Origin: Bacteroides sp.
GTDB lineage: Bacteria > Bacteroidota > Bacteroidia > Bacteroidales > Muribaculaceae
Length of the DNA stretch: 64,000 nucleotides
Assembly (NCBI GenBank): GCA_014801955.1
Contig: JAAVDE010000022.1
Location: 1-64,000 of the forward strand
Direction of reading: 5' to 3'
A model generated the notes under the pieces. The model worked only from the letters and a program-made list of their open reading frames with translations. It was not told where the DNA came from and did not search any database. The position numbers and the translations under genes were made by a program. Positions 34,901 to 42,957 of this stretch are shown one piece after another. Every line of letters starts with the position of its first letter. The stretch's first letter is position 1.

Positions 34901-35163
34901 CAATCCGCGTTTACTGGCCCTCGCAGCCCGACATGCAGCCCCAGGCGCTCGACTTGCTCCACAACAAGGAAATCGACATGGTTGTCAACGTTCCCAAGAA
35001 CCTGACACCTACCGAGCTGAGCAACGGCTATAAGATTCGTCGCGCGGCGATTGACCTCAACGTGCCGCTGCTGACCAACGCCCGTCTGGCTGCCGCGTTC
35101 ATCTCGGCATTCACCTCGATGACGGTCGACGACATCGAAATCAAGTCCTGGGACGAATACTGA
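31942..35163 (+). CDS. carB: Carbamoyl-phosphate synthase large subunit
   Basis: This 1073-residue synthase makes carbamoyl phosphate from bicarbonate, ammonia and two ATP for arginine and pyrimidine synthesis. Two duplicated ATP-grasp halves are seen (first with LLLGSGALKIGEAGEFDYSG, second with VVLGSGAYRIGSSVEFDWC), then a C-terminal MGS-like allosteric domain from about 940 (IYATGGTHQFLNDNGI). The start LLGSGALKIGEAGEFDYSG deviates from the usual GPIxIGQ, as in the other Bacteroidetes-type CarB. It ends with TGATG, overlapping the next start by 1 nt. Confidence 0.96.
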   Translation: MNEIKKVLLLGSGALKIGEAGEFDYSGSQALKAMKEEGITTVLINPNIATVQTSDGFADKIYFLPVTPLFVEKVIKKERPDGILLAFGGQTALNCGVELHRSGVLEKYGVKVLGTPVQAIMDTEDRELFVKKLDEIDVKTIKSEAVSTTADAIAAAESLGYPVIVRAAYALGGLGSGFCDNREELIALVEKALSFSPQVLVEKSLKGWKEVEYEVVRDRFDNCITVCNMENLDPLGIHTGESIVVAPSQTLTNEDYHYLRSLAIKIIRHIGIVGECNVQYAFDPESMDYRVIEVNARLSRSSALASKATGYPLAFVAAKLGLGYGLFDLKNSVTKETSAFFEPALDYIVVKIPRWDLGKFHGVRREIGSSMKSVGEVMAIGRTFEEAIQKGLRMIGQGMHGFVGNKELHVADIDKALAEPTDKRIFVLSQALQHNYSIERIHELTKIDRWFLHKLNNIVVTYNELQQYNDLPTLPAELLQIAKQQGFSDFQVARSLQPDIAGTSAHDASLAVRNRRKELGIIPVVKQIDTLAAEYPAQTNYLYLTYNGSVNDIAYENDHRSIVVLGSGAYRIGSSVEFDWCSVNALLTVKKQGYRSVMINYNPETVSTDYDMCDRLYFDELTFERVMDILDLETPHGTILSVGGQIPNNLAMKLDAQGVNILGTSAQSIDNAEDRHKFSSMLDNLGIDQPAWRELTSMDDIHKFIAEVGFPVLVRPSYVLSGAAMNVCSNPEELERFLRLAANVSKEHPVVVSQFIQFAKEIEMDAVAQNGEIKAYAISEHIEFAGVHSGDATIQFPPQKLYVETMRRLKKVSAKIAKALNISGPFNIQFLAKNNDIKVIECNLRASRSFPFVSKVLKINFIDLATRIMLGENVEKPSKSAFDLDYVGIKASQFSFSRLQGADPVLGVDMSSTGEVGCIGDDTSEALLKAMLSVGQRVPEKSVLLSTGTPKQKADMLDSAHLLHNHGYKIYATGGTHQFLNDNGIPAIRVYWPSQPDMQPQALDLLHNKEIDMVVNVPKNLTPTELSNGYKIRRAAIDLNVPLLTNARLAAAFISAFTSMTVDDIEIKSWDEY

Positions 35164-36494
35164 TGGCCCGGCGCGCCCAGTTCACTACCCGCCTCGGCGT
35201 CATTGCTGCAACGGTCGGCTCTGCTGTCGGCCTCGGCAACGTGTGGCGCTTCCCCTATGAGGCGGGAGTGAATGGCGGCGGCGCGTTTCTGCTGGTTTAT
35301 CTGCTCTTCATCCTTGCAATCGGCATTCCCGTCATTACGGCCGAATTTATCATCGGCCGCTCGGCTCGGGCTAATGTCTACGGTGCTTTCAAGCGTCTGC
35401 CCGGCTCGCGCGCATGGAATTTCATCGGTTTGAACGGTATCCTCGCCGCCATACTGATTTTGAGTTTCTATAGCGTCGTTGCCGGCTGGACGGCTGAATA
35501 CTTCCTCGACTCCCTGACCGGCTTCGGCGGCGCCTCATCAACCGCCGAACTCCATAGCCGCTTCGGCAACTTCACTGCCTCGTGGAAATCGGTGGTCTGG
35601 ACCTTGATATTCCTTGGGGTCAACTTCTTCATTTTGCGTCGCGGCGTTCAAAAGGGCATTGAAAGGATGTCGAACATGATGATGCCGCTGCTCTTTGCCA
35701 TTCTGCTGCTCTTTGCATTTAATTCGCTGACTCTGCCTTCGGCTGCGCAGGGGCTTGAGTTTCTGTTCACGCCCGATTTCTCGCAGTTGACCCCGACCGT
35801 CTGGCTCGGAGCGATGGGTCAGGCCTTCTTCTCGCTGAGCATAGGCCTCGGTTGCCTGATAACCTATTCAGGCTACTTCAAGCAGCAAACAAAGCTGCTT
35901 GGAACCGCCGTTACTACTGCCGGACTCGACACTCTCGTTGCCATTCTATCAGGCATTATTATCTTCCCGGCGGTTTTCTCGTTCGGTGAGTCGCCGGCTG
36001 CCGGTCCGAAACTGGTTTTCGAAGTTCTGCCGTCAATATTTCAGGGAATGACCCTCGGTCGCCTCTGGTCGCCGCTCTTTTTCCTGCTCTTGCTTCTCGC
36101 GTCGCTGACCTCCACCATCTCGATGGCCGAAATCGCAATCGCCTATTTCAGCGAAGAACGCAAAATGTCGCGTTCATCGGCCACTGCGCTGACCATCGGA
36201 ATCTGTGGGGTGCTGGGAACTCTCTGCGCCCTGTCGTTCGGGCCGCTCGGGGAGTTCACGATCTGCGGCATGACAATTTTTAACCTTTTCGATTTCGTGT
36301 CGAGCACCGTTTTGCTCCCGCTCGGAGGCATTTTCATTTCGCTCTATGTCGGTTTTGTTTTGAAACGCTCAGCCGTTGATGCTCAGCTCCAAGGAGTTCC
36401 GGCTGCGGTAGTCGGCGCGGTGCTCTTTTGCCTCCGCTTCGTTGCCCCGATTTGCATAACGCTGATTTTCCTGTCAGGTCTGGGGCTGTTCTAA
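35163..36494 (+). CDS. NSS-family sodium-dependent transporter
   Basis: This 443-residue membrane protein belongs to the neurotransmitter:sodium symporter (SNF) family. It shows the family start RLGVIAATVGSAVGLGNVWRFP trimmed to its core GSAVGLGNVWRFPY, AGVNGGGAF, and FFSLSIGLG in TM6. Eleven to twelve TM segments are expected, as in LeuT-like bacterial members. The substrate, probably an amino acid, cannot be assigned. Translational coupling to carB (1-nt overlap) hints that it imports a compound tied to arginine or pyrimidine metabolism, which is inference. Confidence 0.9.
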   Translation: MARRAQFTTRLGVIAATVGSAVGLGNVWRFPYEAGVNGGGAFLLVYLLFILAIGIPVITAEFIIGRSARANVYGAFKRLPGSRAWNFIGLNGILAAILILSFYSVVAGWTAEYFLDSLTGFGGASSTAELHSRFGNFTASWKSVVWTLIFLGVNFFILRRGVQKGIERMSNMMMPLLFAILLLFAFNSLTLPSAAQGLEFLFTPDFSQLTPTVWLGAMGQAFFSLSIGLGCLITYSGYFKQQTKLLGTAVTTAGLDTLVAILSGIIIFPAVFSFGESPAAGPKLVFEVLPSIFQGMTLGRLWSPLFFLLLLLASLTSTISMAEIAIAYFSEERKMSRSSATALTIGICGVLGTLCALSFGPLGEFTICGMTIFNLFDFVSSTVLLPLGGIFISLYVGFVLKRSAVDAQLQGVPAAVVGAVLFCLRFVAPICITLIFLSGLGLF

Positions 36495-36554
36495 TCAAAC
36501 TTTTCGTTTGGCACGTTGTTTGATATTCAGAAATAAAAAACCAAATTTCTCAGT

Positions 36555-38570
36555 ATGGAAACAATCGAAAAAAAACAAGGCTCAATCGGTGTTACCACCG
36601 AAAACATTTTCCCCGTAATCAAAAAATTCCTGTATAGTGACCATGAAATCTTTCTGCGCGAGCTCGTCAGCAACGCCGTTGACGCAACGCAGAAAATCAA
36701 AACCCTATCGTCGTTCGGCGAGTTCAAGGGCGAACTCGGCGACTTGAAAGTCACTGTTACTATCGACAAGGAGGCCGGCACGCTGACCGTTTCCGACCAC
36801 GGCATCGGCATGACCGCCGCCGACGTTGACAAATATATCAACCAAATCGCATTTTCCGGCGCCGAGGAGTTCCTGAACAAGTATAAAGATACCGCCAACG
36901 GCATTATCGGCCACTTCGGTCTGGGTTTCTACTCGGCGTTCATGGTTTCGAAAAAGGTTGAAATCCGCACTCTCAGCTATCAGGAAGGCGCGCAGGCCGT
37001 TCGCTGGGAATGCGACGGCTCGCCGGTCTACACGCTGGAGCCCTGCGACAAAACAACCCGCGGCACCGACATCGTTCTCTACATCGACGACGAAAGCAAA
37101 GAATTTCTCGATCAGGCACGCATCGACACTCTGCTGCGCAAGTACTGCCGCTTCCTCCCCGTTCCCGTTGAAACCGATGGCAAAGTAATCAACTCGACCG
37201 AACCGACCTGGACCAAGAAGCCGGCCGACCTGACCGATGAAGATTATCTGAACTTCTACCGTGAACTCTACCCCGGTCAGGACGATCCTCTGTTCTGGAT
37301 TCACCTTAATGTTGACTATCCGTTCACTCTGACCGGTATTCTCTATTTCCCCAAGATTCACAACAACTTCGAGCTCACCAAAAACCGCATCCAGCTCTAT
37401 TCGAACCAGGTGTTCGTAACCGATTCTGTCGAAGGCGTCGTTCCCGAGTTCATGATGCTGCTCCAGGGCGTTATCGACTCGCCCGACATTCCTCTGAATG
37501 TCAGCCGCAGCTACCTGCAGAGCGACAGCGCCGTTAAGAAAATTTCGGGCTATATCACCAAGAAGGTGTCGCAGCGCCTCGAAGAAATCTTCAAGGCCGA
37601 CCGCAAGGACTTCGAAGCCAAGTGGGATGACATCAAGATTTTCATTGAATACGGCATGCTGACCGACGACAAGTTCCGCGAAGCCGCAATGAAGTTCTGC
37701 CTGCTGAAAGACACCGAAGGCAACTACTACACTATAGACGAGTATCAGAAGCTCATCGAAGGCACGCAGACCGACGCGCAGAAGAACGTCGTGTTCCTCT
37801 ACACTACCGACCCCACCGCCCAGTATTCCTTCATTAATGAGGCAACCTCGCGCGGCTATAACGTGCTCGTCATGGACGGCCAGCTCGACAATCACTTCGT
37901 TGGTATGCTCGAAAGCAAAATCGAAGGCTCGCGCTTTGTCCGCGTCGATTCCGACATTATCGACAACCTGATCAGCAAGGGCGACAAAAAGGCTTCAGAC
38001 CTTTCCGGCGCCTCGCTCGAAATGATGTCGGCAATCTTCAAGTCGCAGATTCCGGCGCTCGAAAATGCCAATTTCCTGGTTCAGCTCGAATCTATGGCCG
38101 AGACCTCGCAGCCGGTGACCGTCACCGTTAACGAATACATGCGCCGCATGAAGGAGATGGCCGCAATGCAGCCCGGCATGAATTTCTACGGTCAGATGCC
38201 CGACTCATATTCGCTGGTCGTTAACACCGCCCACCCGCTCGTTGCCAAAATCAAAGCCGAAGCCGAAAAGGCCATAGGCAGCGACGTGGAGAAAGATTTC
38301 GCAAACCTCGGCGAAGCCGAATCGAAGCTCAATCAGGTTAATTCCGAGGTTAAGGACCATAAGCCCACCGATGAGCAGCAGCAACAGATTGGCGCGCAGC
38401 AAGACGCAATGGCCGCTGCCCGCAAAGAGATTACCGACAAATCCGCAGGCTTCGCCTCAGGCGAGCCCCTGGTTCGTCAGCTCATCGACTTGGCGCTGCT
38501 GTCGGCCGGCCTGCTCCGCGGACGCGAGCTCAGCGACTTCGTTAATCGTTCAGTATCACTCCTGAAATAA
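36555..38570 (+). CDS. htpG: Molecular chaperone HtpG (Hsp90)
   Basis: This 671-residue Hsp90 has the N-terminal GHKL ATPase with LRELVSNAVDA, VSDHGIGM and IGHFGLGFYSAF, the middle domain (GVVPEFMMLLQGVIDSPDIPLN cut here at the PLNVSRSYLQ signature) and the C-terminal dimerisation domain. A Gln-rich patch DEQQQQIGAQQ occurs near 610. No heat-shock operator is recognisable in the 60 bp upstream. Its stop overlaps the dacB start by 1 nt. Confidence 0.96.
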   Translation: METIEKKQGSIGVTTENIFPVIKKFLYSDHEIFLRELVSNAVDATQKIKTLSSFGEFKGELGDLKVTVTIDKEAGTLTVSDHGIGMTAADVDKYINQIAFSGAEEFLNKYKDTANGIIGHFGLGFYSAFMVSKKVEIRTLSYQEGAQAVRWECDGSPVYTLEPCDKTTRGTDIVLYIDDESKEFLDQARIDTLLRKYCRFLPVPVETDGKVINSTEPTWTKKPADLTDEDYLNFYRELYPGQDDPLFWIHLNVDYPFTLTGILYFPKIHNNFELTKNRIQLYSNQVFVTDSVEGVVPEFMMLLQGVIDSPDIPLNVSRSYLQSDSAVKKISGYITKKVSQRLEEIFKADRKDFEAKWDDIKIFIEYGMLTDDKFREAAMKFCLLKDTEGNYYTIDEYQKLIEGTQTDAQKNVVFLYTTDPTAQYSFINEATSRGYNVLVMDGQLDNHFVGMLESKIEGSRFVRVDSDIIDNLISKGDKKASDLSGASLEMMSAIFKSQIPALENANFLVQLESMAETSQPVTVTVNEYMRRMKEMAAMQPGMNFYGQMPDSYSLVVNTAHPLVAKIKAEAEKAIGSDVEKDFANLGEAESKLNQVNSEVKDHKPTDEQQQQIGAQQDAMAAARKEITDKSAGFASGEPLVRQLIDLALLSAGLLRGRELSDFVNRSVSLLK

Positions 38571-39877
38571 TGAATAAAACCCTCATCAGCGCGTTTTTAG
38601 CGCTCGTTAGTGCGGGCATTGCCTTCGGGCAGTGTCCGCTAACGTTTGTTGGTTCCGACCAGGCGCAGATTGGTGTCTACGTCGCGCCCGTCAATGAGTC
38701 GGAGCCGACCGTTGCCTATAATTCCGAAGTCCTGCTGACTCCGGCATCGGTAATGAAGTCGGTAACCGTGGCGGCAGCCCTTCACCGCTACGGCGGCGAC
38801 TTCCGATGGCAAACAGTTGTTAAATCCTCGGGCAAGATAGCCGACGGCACTCTGCGCGGCAATCTCGTTTTCATCGGCTCGGGCGACCCCACCCTCGGCT
38901 CCTACGAGTTTCGCAAAAACCGGACCGGATTCCTGGCCGCTTTGCGCTCAGCCGCCGCCGACAAAGGCTTCAGCCACGTTGCCGGTTGCGCCGTCGATGC
39001 GTCGTCCTGGCCCAATCAGGGAGCCATTCCGTCGTGGGAAATCGAAGATATTCCCGGCGTTGACGGCGCAGGCTTTTACGGGCTGAACTGGAATGACAAC
39101 ACTTTTAACCTGTCGGTTCCCTCAATGCAGGCCTCGCCGCGCATTCCGGGTCTGCAGATTAAGCGACGCGCAAGCTCCGGCGGACTCTCGGCGTTTCGCA
39201 ATCCGGGCAGCTATGAAATAACCGTTACGGGCCAGTTAGGCAACAAACAGAAGTCTGCAACGCTGAAATGCTCCATGCCCTATCCGCCCGAGGTTCTGCT
39301 TGGCGAAGTCGACAGCCTGTTCAGCGCCCGCAAGGAGAAATTCAACGGCGGCGACACGGCGACCGTGCTCGTTTACCGCTCGCCGGAACTGCGCGAGGTT
39401 GCCCGTTCGCTCATGATTCGCTCCGACAATCAGATGGCCGAGGCAACGCTGCGCCTGCTCGAGCCGCGCCAGCCGCGCGCAAAGGCCATTGCCACCGAGC
39501 GAGCTATTTTGACCGGCCTCGGAGTGGACCTCAAGGGAGCGCGCATTGCCGACGGCAGCGGCCTGTCGCGCCACAACGCCATTTCTCCGCGCCAGCTCGG
39601 CCAGATTTTGCGCTCAATGGCGCGCAACGGTGATTATGTCGGCTCCTTTGCCCGCGTAGGTCTTGACGGCACGGTGCGCAACTTCATGAAAACCGACCCC
39701 AACCGCGAGAACTTCGTGTTGAAATCCGGCTCAATGACCGGCGTTATCTGCTACGTCGGCTACCGGCTCGACCCCCAGACCAAATCGCCGACCCATGTGC
39801 TTGCCATCATGATAAACAACGCGCCCGACTCGAAAGCCGCGCGCGCTGCAATTGCTTCATTCCTGTCGTCGCTCTAA
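38570..39877 (+). CDS. dacB: D-alanyl-D-alanine carboxypeptidase/endopeptidase (PBP4, S13)
   Basis: This 435-residue periplasmic peptidoglycan enzyme has a signal peptide (about 1-20) and the three penicillin-binding motifs: SxxK in TPASVMKSV, SxN as RSDNQMAEA and KTG as KSGSMTGV. The architecture is that of class C PBP4 enzymes that trim or split stem peptides. It is read through from htpG by a TAATG overlap and ends 4 nt into the opposing fused kinase gene. Confidence 0.9.
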   Translation: MNKTLISAFLALVSAGIAFGQCPLTFVGSDQAQIGVYVAPVNESEPTVAYNSEVLLTPASVMKSVTVAAALHRYGGDFRWQTVVKSSGKIADGTLRGNLVFIGSGDPTLGSYEFRKNRTGFLAALRSAAADKGFSHVAGCAVDASSWPNQGAIPSWEIEDIPGVDGAGFYGLNWNDNTFNLSVPSMQASPRIPGLQIKRRASSGGLSAFRNPGSYEITVTGQLGNKQKSATLKCSMPYPPEVLLGEVDSLFSARKEKFNGGDTATVLVYRSPELREVARSLMIRSDNQMAEATLRLLEPRQPRAKAIATERAILTGLGVDLKGARIADGSGLSRHNAISPRQLGQILRSMARNGDYVGSFARVGLDGTVRNFMKTDPNRENFVLKSGSMTGVICYVGYRLDPQTKSPTHVLAIMINNAPDSKAARAAIASFLSSL

Positions 39878-41055
39878 ACGCTGTCTTTCCGGCGGATTTT
39901 CAACGGATGCGCTCCCTCGGGGAGCGCTCCGTCTATTACGAGCGCCAGGTAACCGCCGCCGCCTGCTCCGGCCAGTTTATGGGCCAACGAGCAGGGGCGG
40001 TATTTTTCAATATACTCCTCCACTCCCTCGGCCACCATTGCCGGAAACATTGCAATCTGCGCGTCAAACGAAGCCTGAAACGCTTCGGCAAACGCCTTTA
40101 GGTCGTGCGCCCGAATTGCCTGCCAGCATCGGTCGGCAGCATCGGCCAGCGCCTTGACCTTCTCGGGGGTCACGTCGCTGTTCTTAACAACCGAGCTTCC
40201 GGGGCGGCGGGGAAACATCGGAACCAAACAGAGGTGGATCTCCAGCCAGCTGAGCGTTTCTTCGTCATTGACAGACTCGATTTTCGACGGCCAGTAGGTA
40301 TTGTCGTAGTAATGGCGGTTTAGGCCCGACATGCAGATGCCGATAGCATCCTGCGCGCCCGAAATGTAGCCCTTGTCTTTTTCGGGCTCGTTTTCGAAGC
40401 AGAAGAGCAGGCGCGCGAGCATCTCTTCATTGTAGTTCGGGAGCTGGTAGGGCCATAGCTTGCGCGCTGAGTTGCGCGTTGAGGTCGACATTCCGCCGCG
40501 CTCCATATATTCCTCGATCGGTTCGAGCGAAATCGTCAGAGCCCAGCCCGGATGAAGCTGGCTGACGTATGGCTGGTCAATCCACGTTCCGGCCAAATCG
40601 AGCCTATATGGCAACTGCGAGCTTACTTCGGTGCGCAGGCTCGTCGTTGACCGCGCCTCGAGTCCCCGGTCGGGTCGCCGCTCGAGAACAACATATTTAA
40701 TGCCGCGTTCCTCGCAGAATTTGCGTTTGGTTTCGTTGCCGCCGTCGCTGTTGACCACGAAAACATCGGGCTTTACCATATCGACCGTTGCAACGAAATC
40801 CATAATGCCTGAGCCCCGGTTAATCCACGCGTCGGTAACGTAGCGGATAGCTTTGACCATATAGAGCCGCTCGCGCTCGCTATATATCGGTTTGCGGCTT
40901 TTCAGTTCCTCGATGGTTGAATCGGAACCGATACCAACGTAGAGGTCGCCATATTGCGAGGCCTCCTTGAAGAAAGCAACATGGCCGGAGTGGAGCATGT
41001 CGTAGCAACCCGAAACGAAAACTTTCGGGCGGCGTTCATTGTTTTGAGTCGTCAT
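39874..41055 (-). CDS. Fused cytidylyltransferase-like / GHMP-kinase-like protein
   Basis: This 393-residue protein has two parts. Residues about 10-145 form a nucleotidylyltransferase of the HxGH superfamily: KVFVSGCYDMLHSGH with H22-S23-G24-H25 and the C-terminal STTSLR (136-141). From about 148 the chain continues directly into a GHMP kinase start, PYRLDLAGTWIDQP (149-162), with AGAGGGG near the end (362-368). The kinase half is short (about 245 residues) and the usual Gly/Ser-rich motif 2 is not recognisable; SGAQDAIGI stands near its place, recalling the QD motif of heptose and fucose kinases. It is the last gene of an operon with fucP (20-nt overlap) and upp, so a role in activating a sugar is likely, but the substrate is unknown. 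Confidence 0.75.
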   Translation of the reverse strand: MTTQNNERRPKVFVSGCYDMLHSGHVAFFKEASQYGDLYVGIGSDSTIEELKSRKPIYSERERLYMVKAIRYVTDAWINRGSGIMDFVATVDMVKPDVFVVNSDGGNETKRKFCEERGIKYVVLERRPDRGLEARSTTSLRTEVSSQLPYRLDLAGTWIDQPYVSQLHPGWALTISLEPIEEYMERGGMSTSTRNSARKLWPYQLPNYNEEMLARLLFCFENEPEKDKGYISGAQDAIGICMSGLNRHYYDNTYWPSKIESVNDEETLSWLEIHLCLVPMFPRRPGSSVVKNSDVTPEKVKALADAADRCWQAIRAHDLKAFAEAFQASFDAQIAMFPAMVAEGVEEYIEKYRPCSLAHKLAGAGGGGYLALVIDGALPEGAHPLKIRRKDSV

Positions 41056-42301
41056 TGCTGATCCAAACTGAATAGATGAAGGTAACGATGAAGCAGACCA
41101 GAGGCACGCAGAACGACAGGCTGACGCTGCCGGTGAGATCGCTGACGTAGCCCTGGAGCGGAGTTATCAGAGCGCCGCCGACGATAGCCATTATCAGGCC
41201 GGAGGAGGCGATTTTTGCAACTCCGCCGGTGATGCCGGCCTGTGCGGTGCCGTAGATGGTCGGAAACATCAGGCTCATGAAGGCGGAAATCATAACCAGC
41301 GCGCTGACAGCCGTTGAACCGCTGCCTAACATAACGATCAGCGTCATCAGCATCGCTCCGACAGAAGCGACGGCCATGAGCACGGCGGGTTTGAAAATCT
41401 TCATCAGCCATGTAAACAGGAAGCGACAAACCGTGAACAGCACTACCGAGGCGAGAATATAGTCGCTGGCGGCGGCTTCGCGGATGTTGAGTTCCTGCAT
41501 TGCCAGGCGGATAACAAACGACCAGACGGTGGTTTGGGCGCCAACGTAGAAGAACTGCGTAACGACGCCATAGCGGTAGCGGCGGTTGCGCCAGAGCGAT
41601 GCAACTGCGGTTCGCAGCGAAACGTTCATCTTCGAGTCGTCGCGCTCCGAGGTCATCGGCGACAGAATGATAACAACAGTGAGCAGCAGAAGGAAGATGC
41701 CGACAATCATATAGGTCAGCGAAACTGCGCTGAACTCATGGGCCTGAGTGGCGGCGAGCTCTTCGGGCGACATTACCAGGCGCTCAACCGCATCGGCATC
41801 GTGGAGTTCCGACAGAATCAGAGCGCGACTGAGCAAAATGCCGGCAATCGCCCCCACGGGATTAAACGACTGGGCAATGTTGAGTCGACGGGTTGCGGTT
41901 TCGGGCCTGCCGAGCGCCATAATCAGCGGGTTGGCGGTAGTTTCCAGAATGGCGCAGCCGCCGGCCATAATATAGATGGCAACCAGGAAGAACTTATAGC
42001 TTCCGACGTTGCCGGCCGGGGTGAAGAGCATGGTGCCGGCAGCATAGAGCAGCAGGCCGAGAATTATGCCGCTTTTATAGCTGAAACGCCTGATAAACAG
42101 CGCCGCCGGAATAGCGAAACAGAAATAAGAACCGTAGTAGGCAAACTGAACGAGCGACGTTTGCAGGTCGCTCATCGACATTATGCGCTTAAACGCCGCC
42201 AGCAGCGTGTCGTTCATGTTGTTGGCCATGCCCCAGGTCAAGAAGAGCATGGTAACGAGAACAAACGCCAGCCGCGGATTCTTCTTACTGTCGTTTATCA
42301 T
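41036..42301 (-). CDS. fucP: L-fucose permease-like MFS transporter (FucP)
   Basis: This 421-residue MFS protein matches the fucose/glucose-galactose:H+ symporter family: FLTWGMANNMNDTLLAAFKR in TM1, QFAYYGSYFCFAIPAAL in TM2, and ETTANPLIMALG in TM4-5. Twelve TM segments are expected. It could carry fucose or another sugar. Fucose isomerase, kinase and aldolase genes are absent, but a sugar-kinase/nucleotidyltransferase fusion overlaps its end, and upp overlaps its start by 4 nt. Confidence 0.85.
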   Translation of the reverse strand: MINDSKKNPRLAFVLVTMLFLTWGMANNMNDTLLAAFKRIMSMSDLQTSLVQFAYYGSYFCFAIPAALFIRRFSYKSGIILGLLLYAAGTMLFTPAGNVGSYKFFLVAIYIMAGGCAILETTANPLIMALGRPETATRRLNIAQSFNPVGAIAGILLSRALILSELHDADAVERLVMSPEELAATQAHEFSAVSLTYMIVGIFLLLLTVVIILSPMTSERDDSKMNVSLRTAVASLWRNRRYRYGVVTQFFYVGAQTTVWSFVIRLAMQELNIREAAASDYILASVVLFTVCRFLFTWLMKIFKPAVLMAVASVGAMLMTLIVMLGSGSTAVSALVMISAFMSLMFPTIYGTAQAGITGGVAKIASSGLIMAIVGGALITPLQGYVSDLTGSVSLSFCVPLVCFIVTFIYSVWISNDDSKQ

Positions 42302-42951
42302 AGTTTTTCACCATAGGCGAGGTCGCCTGCATCGCCCAGTCCCGGAACGATATATGAGTGTTCGTTGATAATCGGATCTATTGCACCGCACCAAACGGTA
42401 GTTTTATCTTCGGGGAAGGTCTTTTTAATATATTCAATGGCTGCTTCGGAAGCAATGACGGAGGCAACATGAATGTGGGCGGGCGTTCCCTTGGTCAGCA
42501 GCGCGCGGTAGCTCAGTTCCATCGAGGTGCCGGTTGCGAGCATCGGGTCGCAGAGAATAACGGTTTTGCCGTTCAGGTCGGGCGAGGCGATATATTCGAT
42601 GAATACGTCGAAATTCTCTTTTTCCTTATATTTTCTGTAGGCCGACACGAAAGCGTTTTCGGCATGGTCGAAGTAGCTCAGAAAACCCTGGTGGAAAGGC
42701 AGGCCGGCGCGGAAAATGGTTGCCAGAACAACCTTTTCGGCAGGCTCCATGCAAACGCAAGGAGCCAACGGCGTGTGCACTTCCTTTGCCTCATATTTCA
42801 GGGTTTTGGATATTTCATAAGCCATGATTTCGCCGATGCGCTCAAGGTTGCGGCGAAAGCGGAGCATGTCGCCGTGGATATTAACGTCGCGCAGCTCCAT
42901 CATATACTGGCTGACCAGCGAGTTTTCTGAAGTGAGATTGTAGATTTCCAT
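42298..42951 (-). CDS. upp: Uracil phosphoribosyltransferase
   Basis: This 217-residue enzyme converts uracil and PRPP to UMP in pyrimidine salvage. The PRPP loop is seen as ILCDPMLATGTSM and the uracil-binding end as YIVPGLGDAGDLAYG, typical of UPRT. It lies 6 bp after the barrel gene and 4 nt over fucP, an unusual setting in the middle of an envelope/sugar operon. Confidence 0.93.
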   Translation of the reverse strand: MEIYNLTSENSLVSQYMMELRDVNIHGDMLRFRRNLERIGEIMAYEISKTLKYEAKEVHTPLAPCVCMEPAEKVVLATIFRAGLPFHQGFLSYFDHAENAFVSAYRKYKEKENFDVFIEYIASPDLNGKTVILCDPMLATGTSMELSYRALLTKGTPAHIHVASVIASEAAIEYIKKTFPEDKTTVWCGAIDPIINEHSYIVPGLGDAGDLAYGEKL

Positions 42952-42957
42952 AATATA

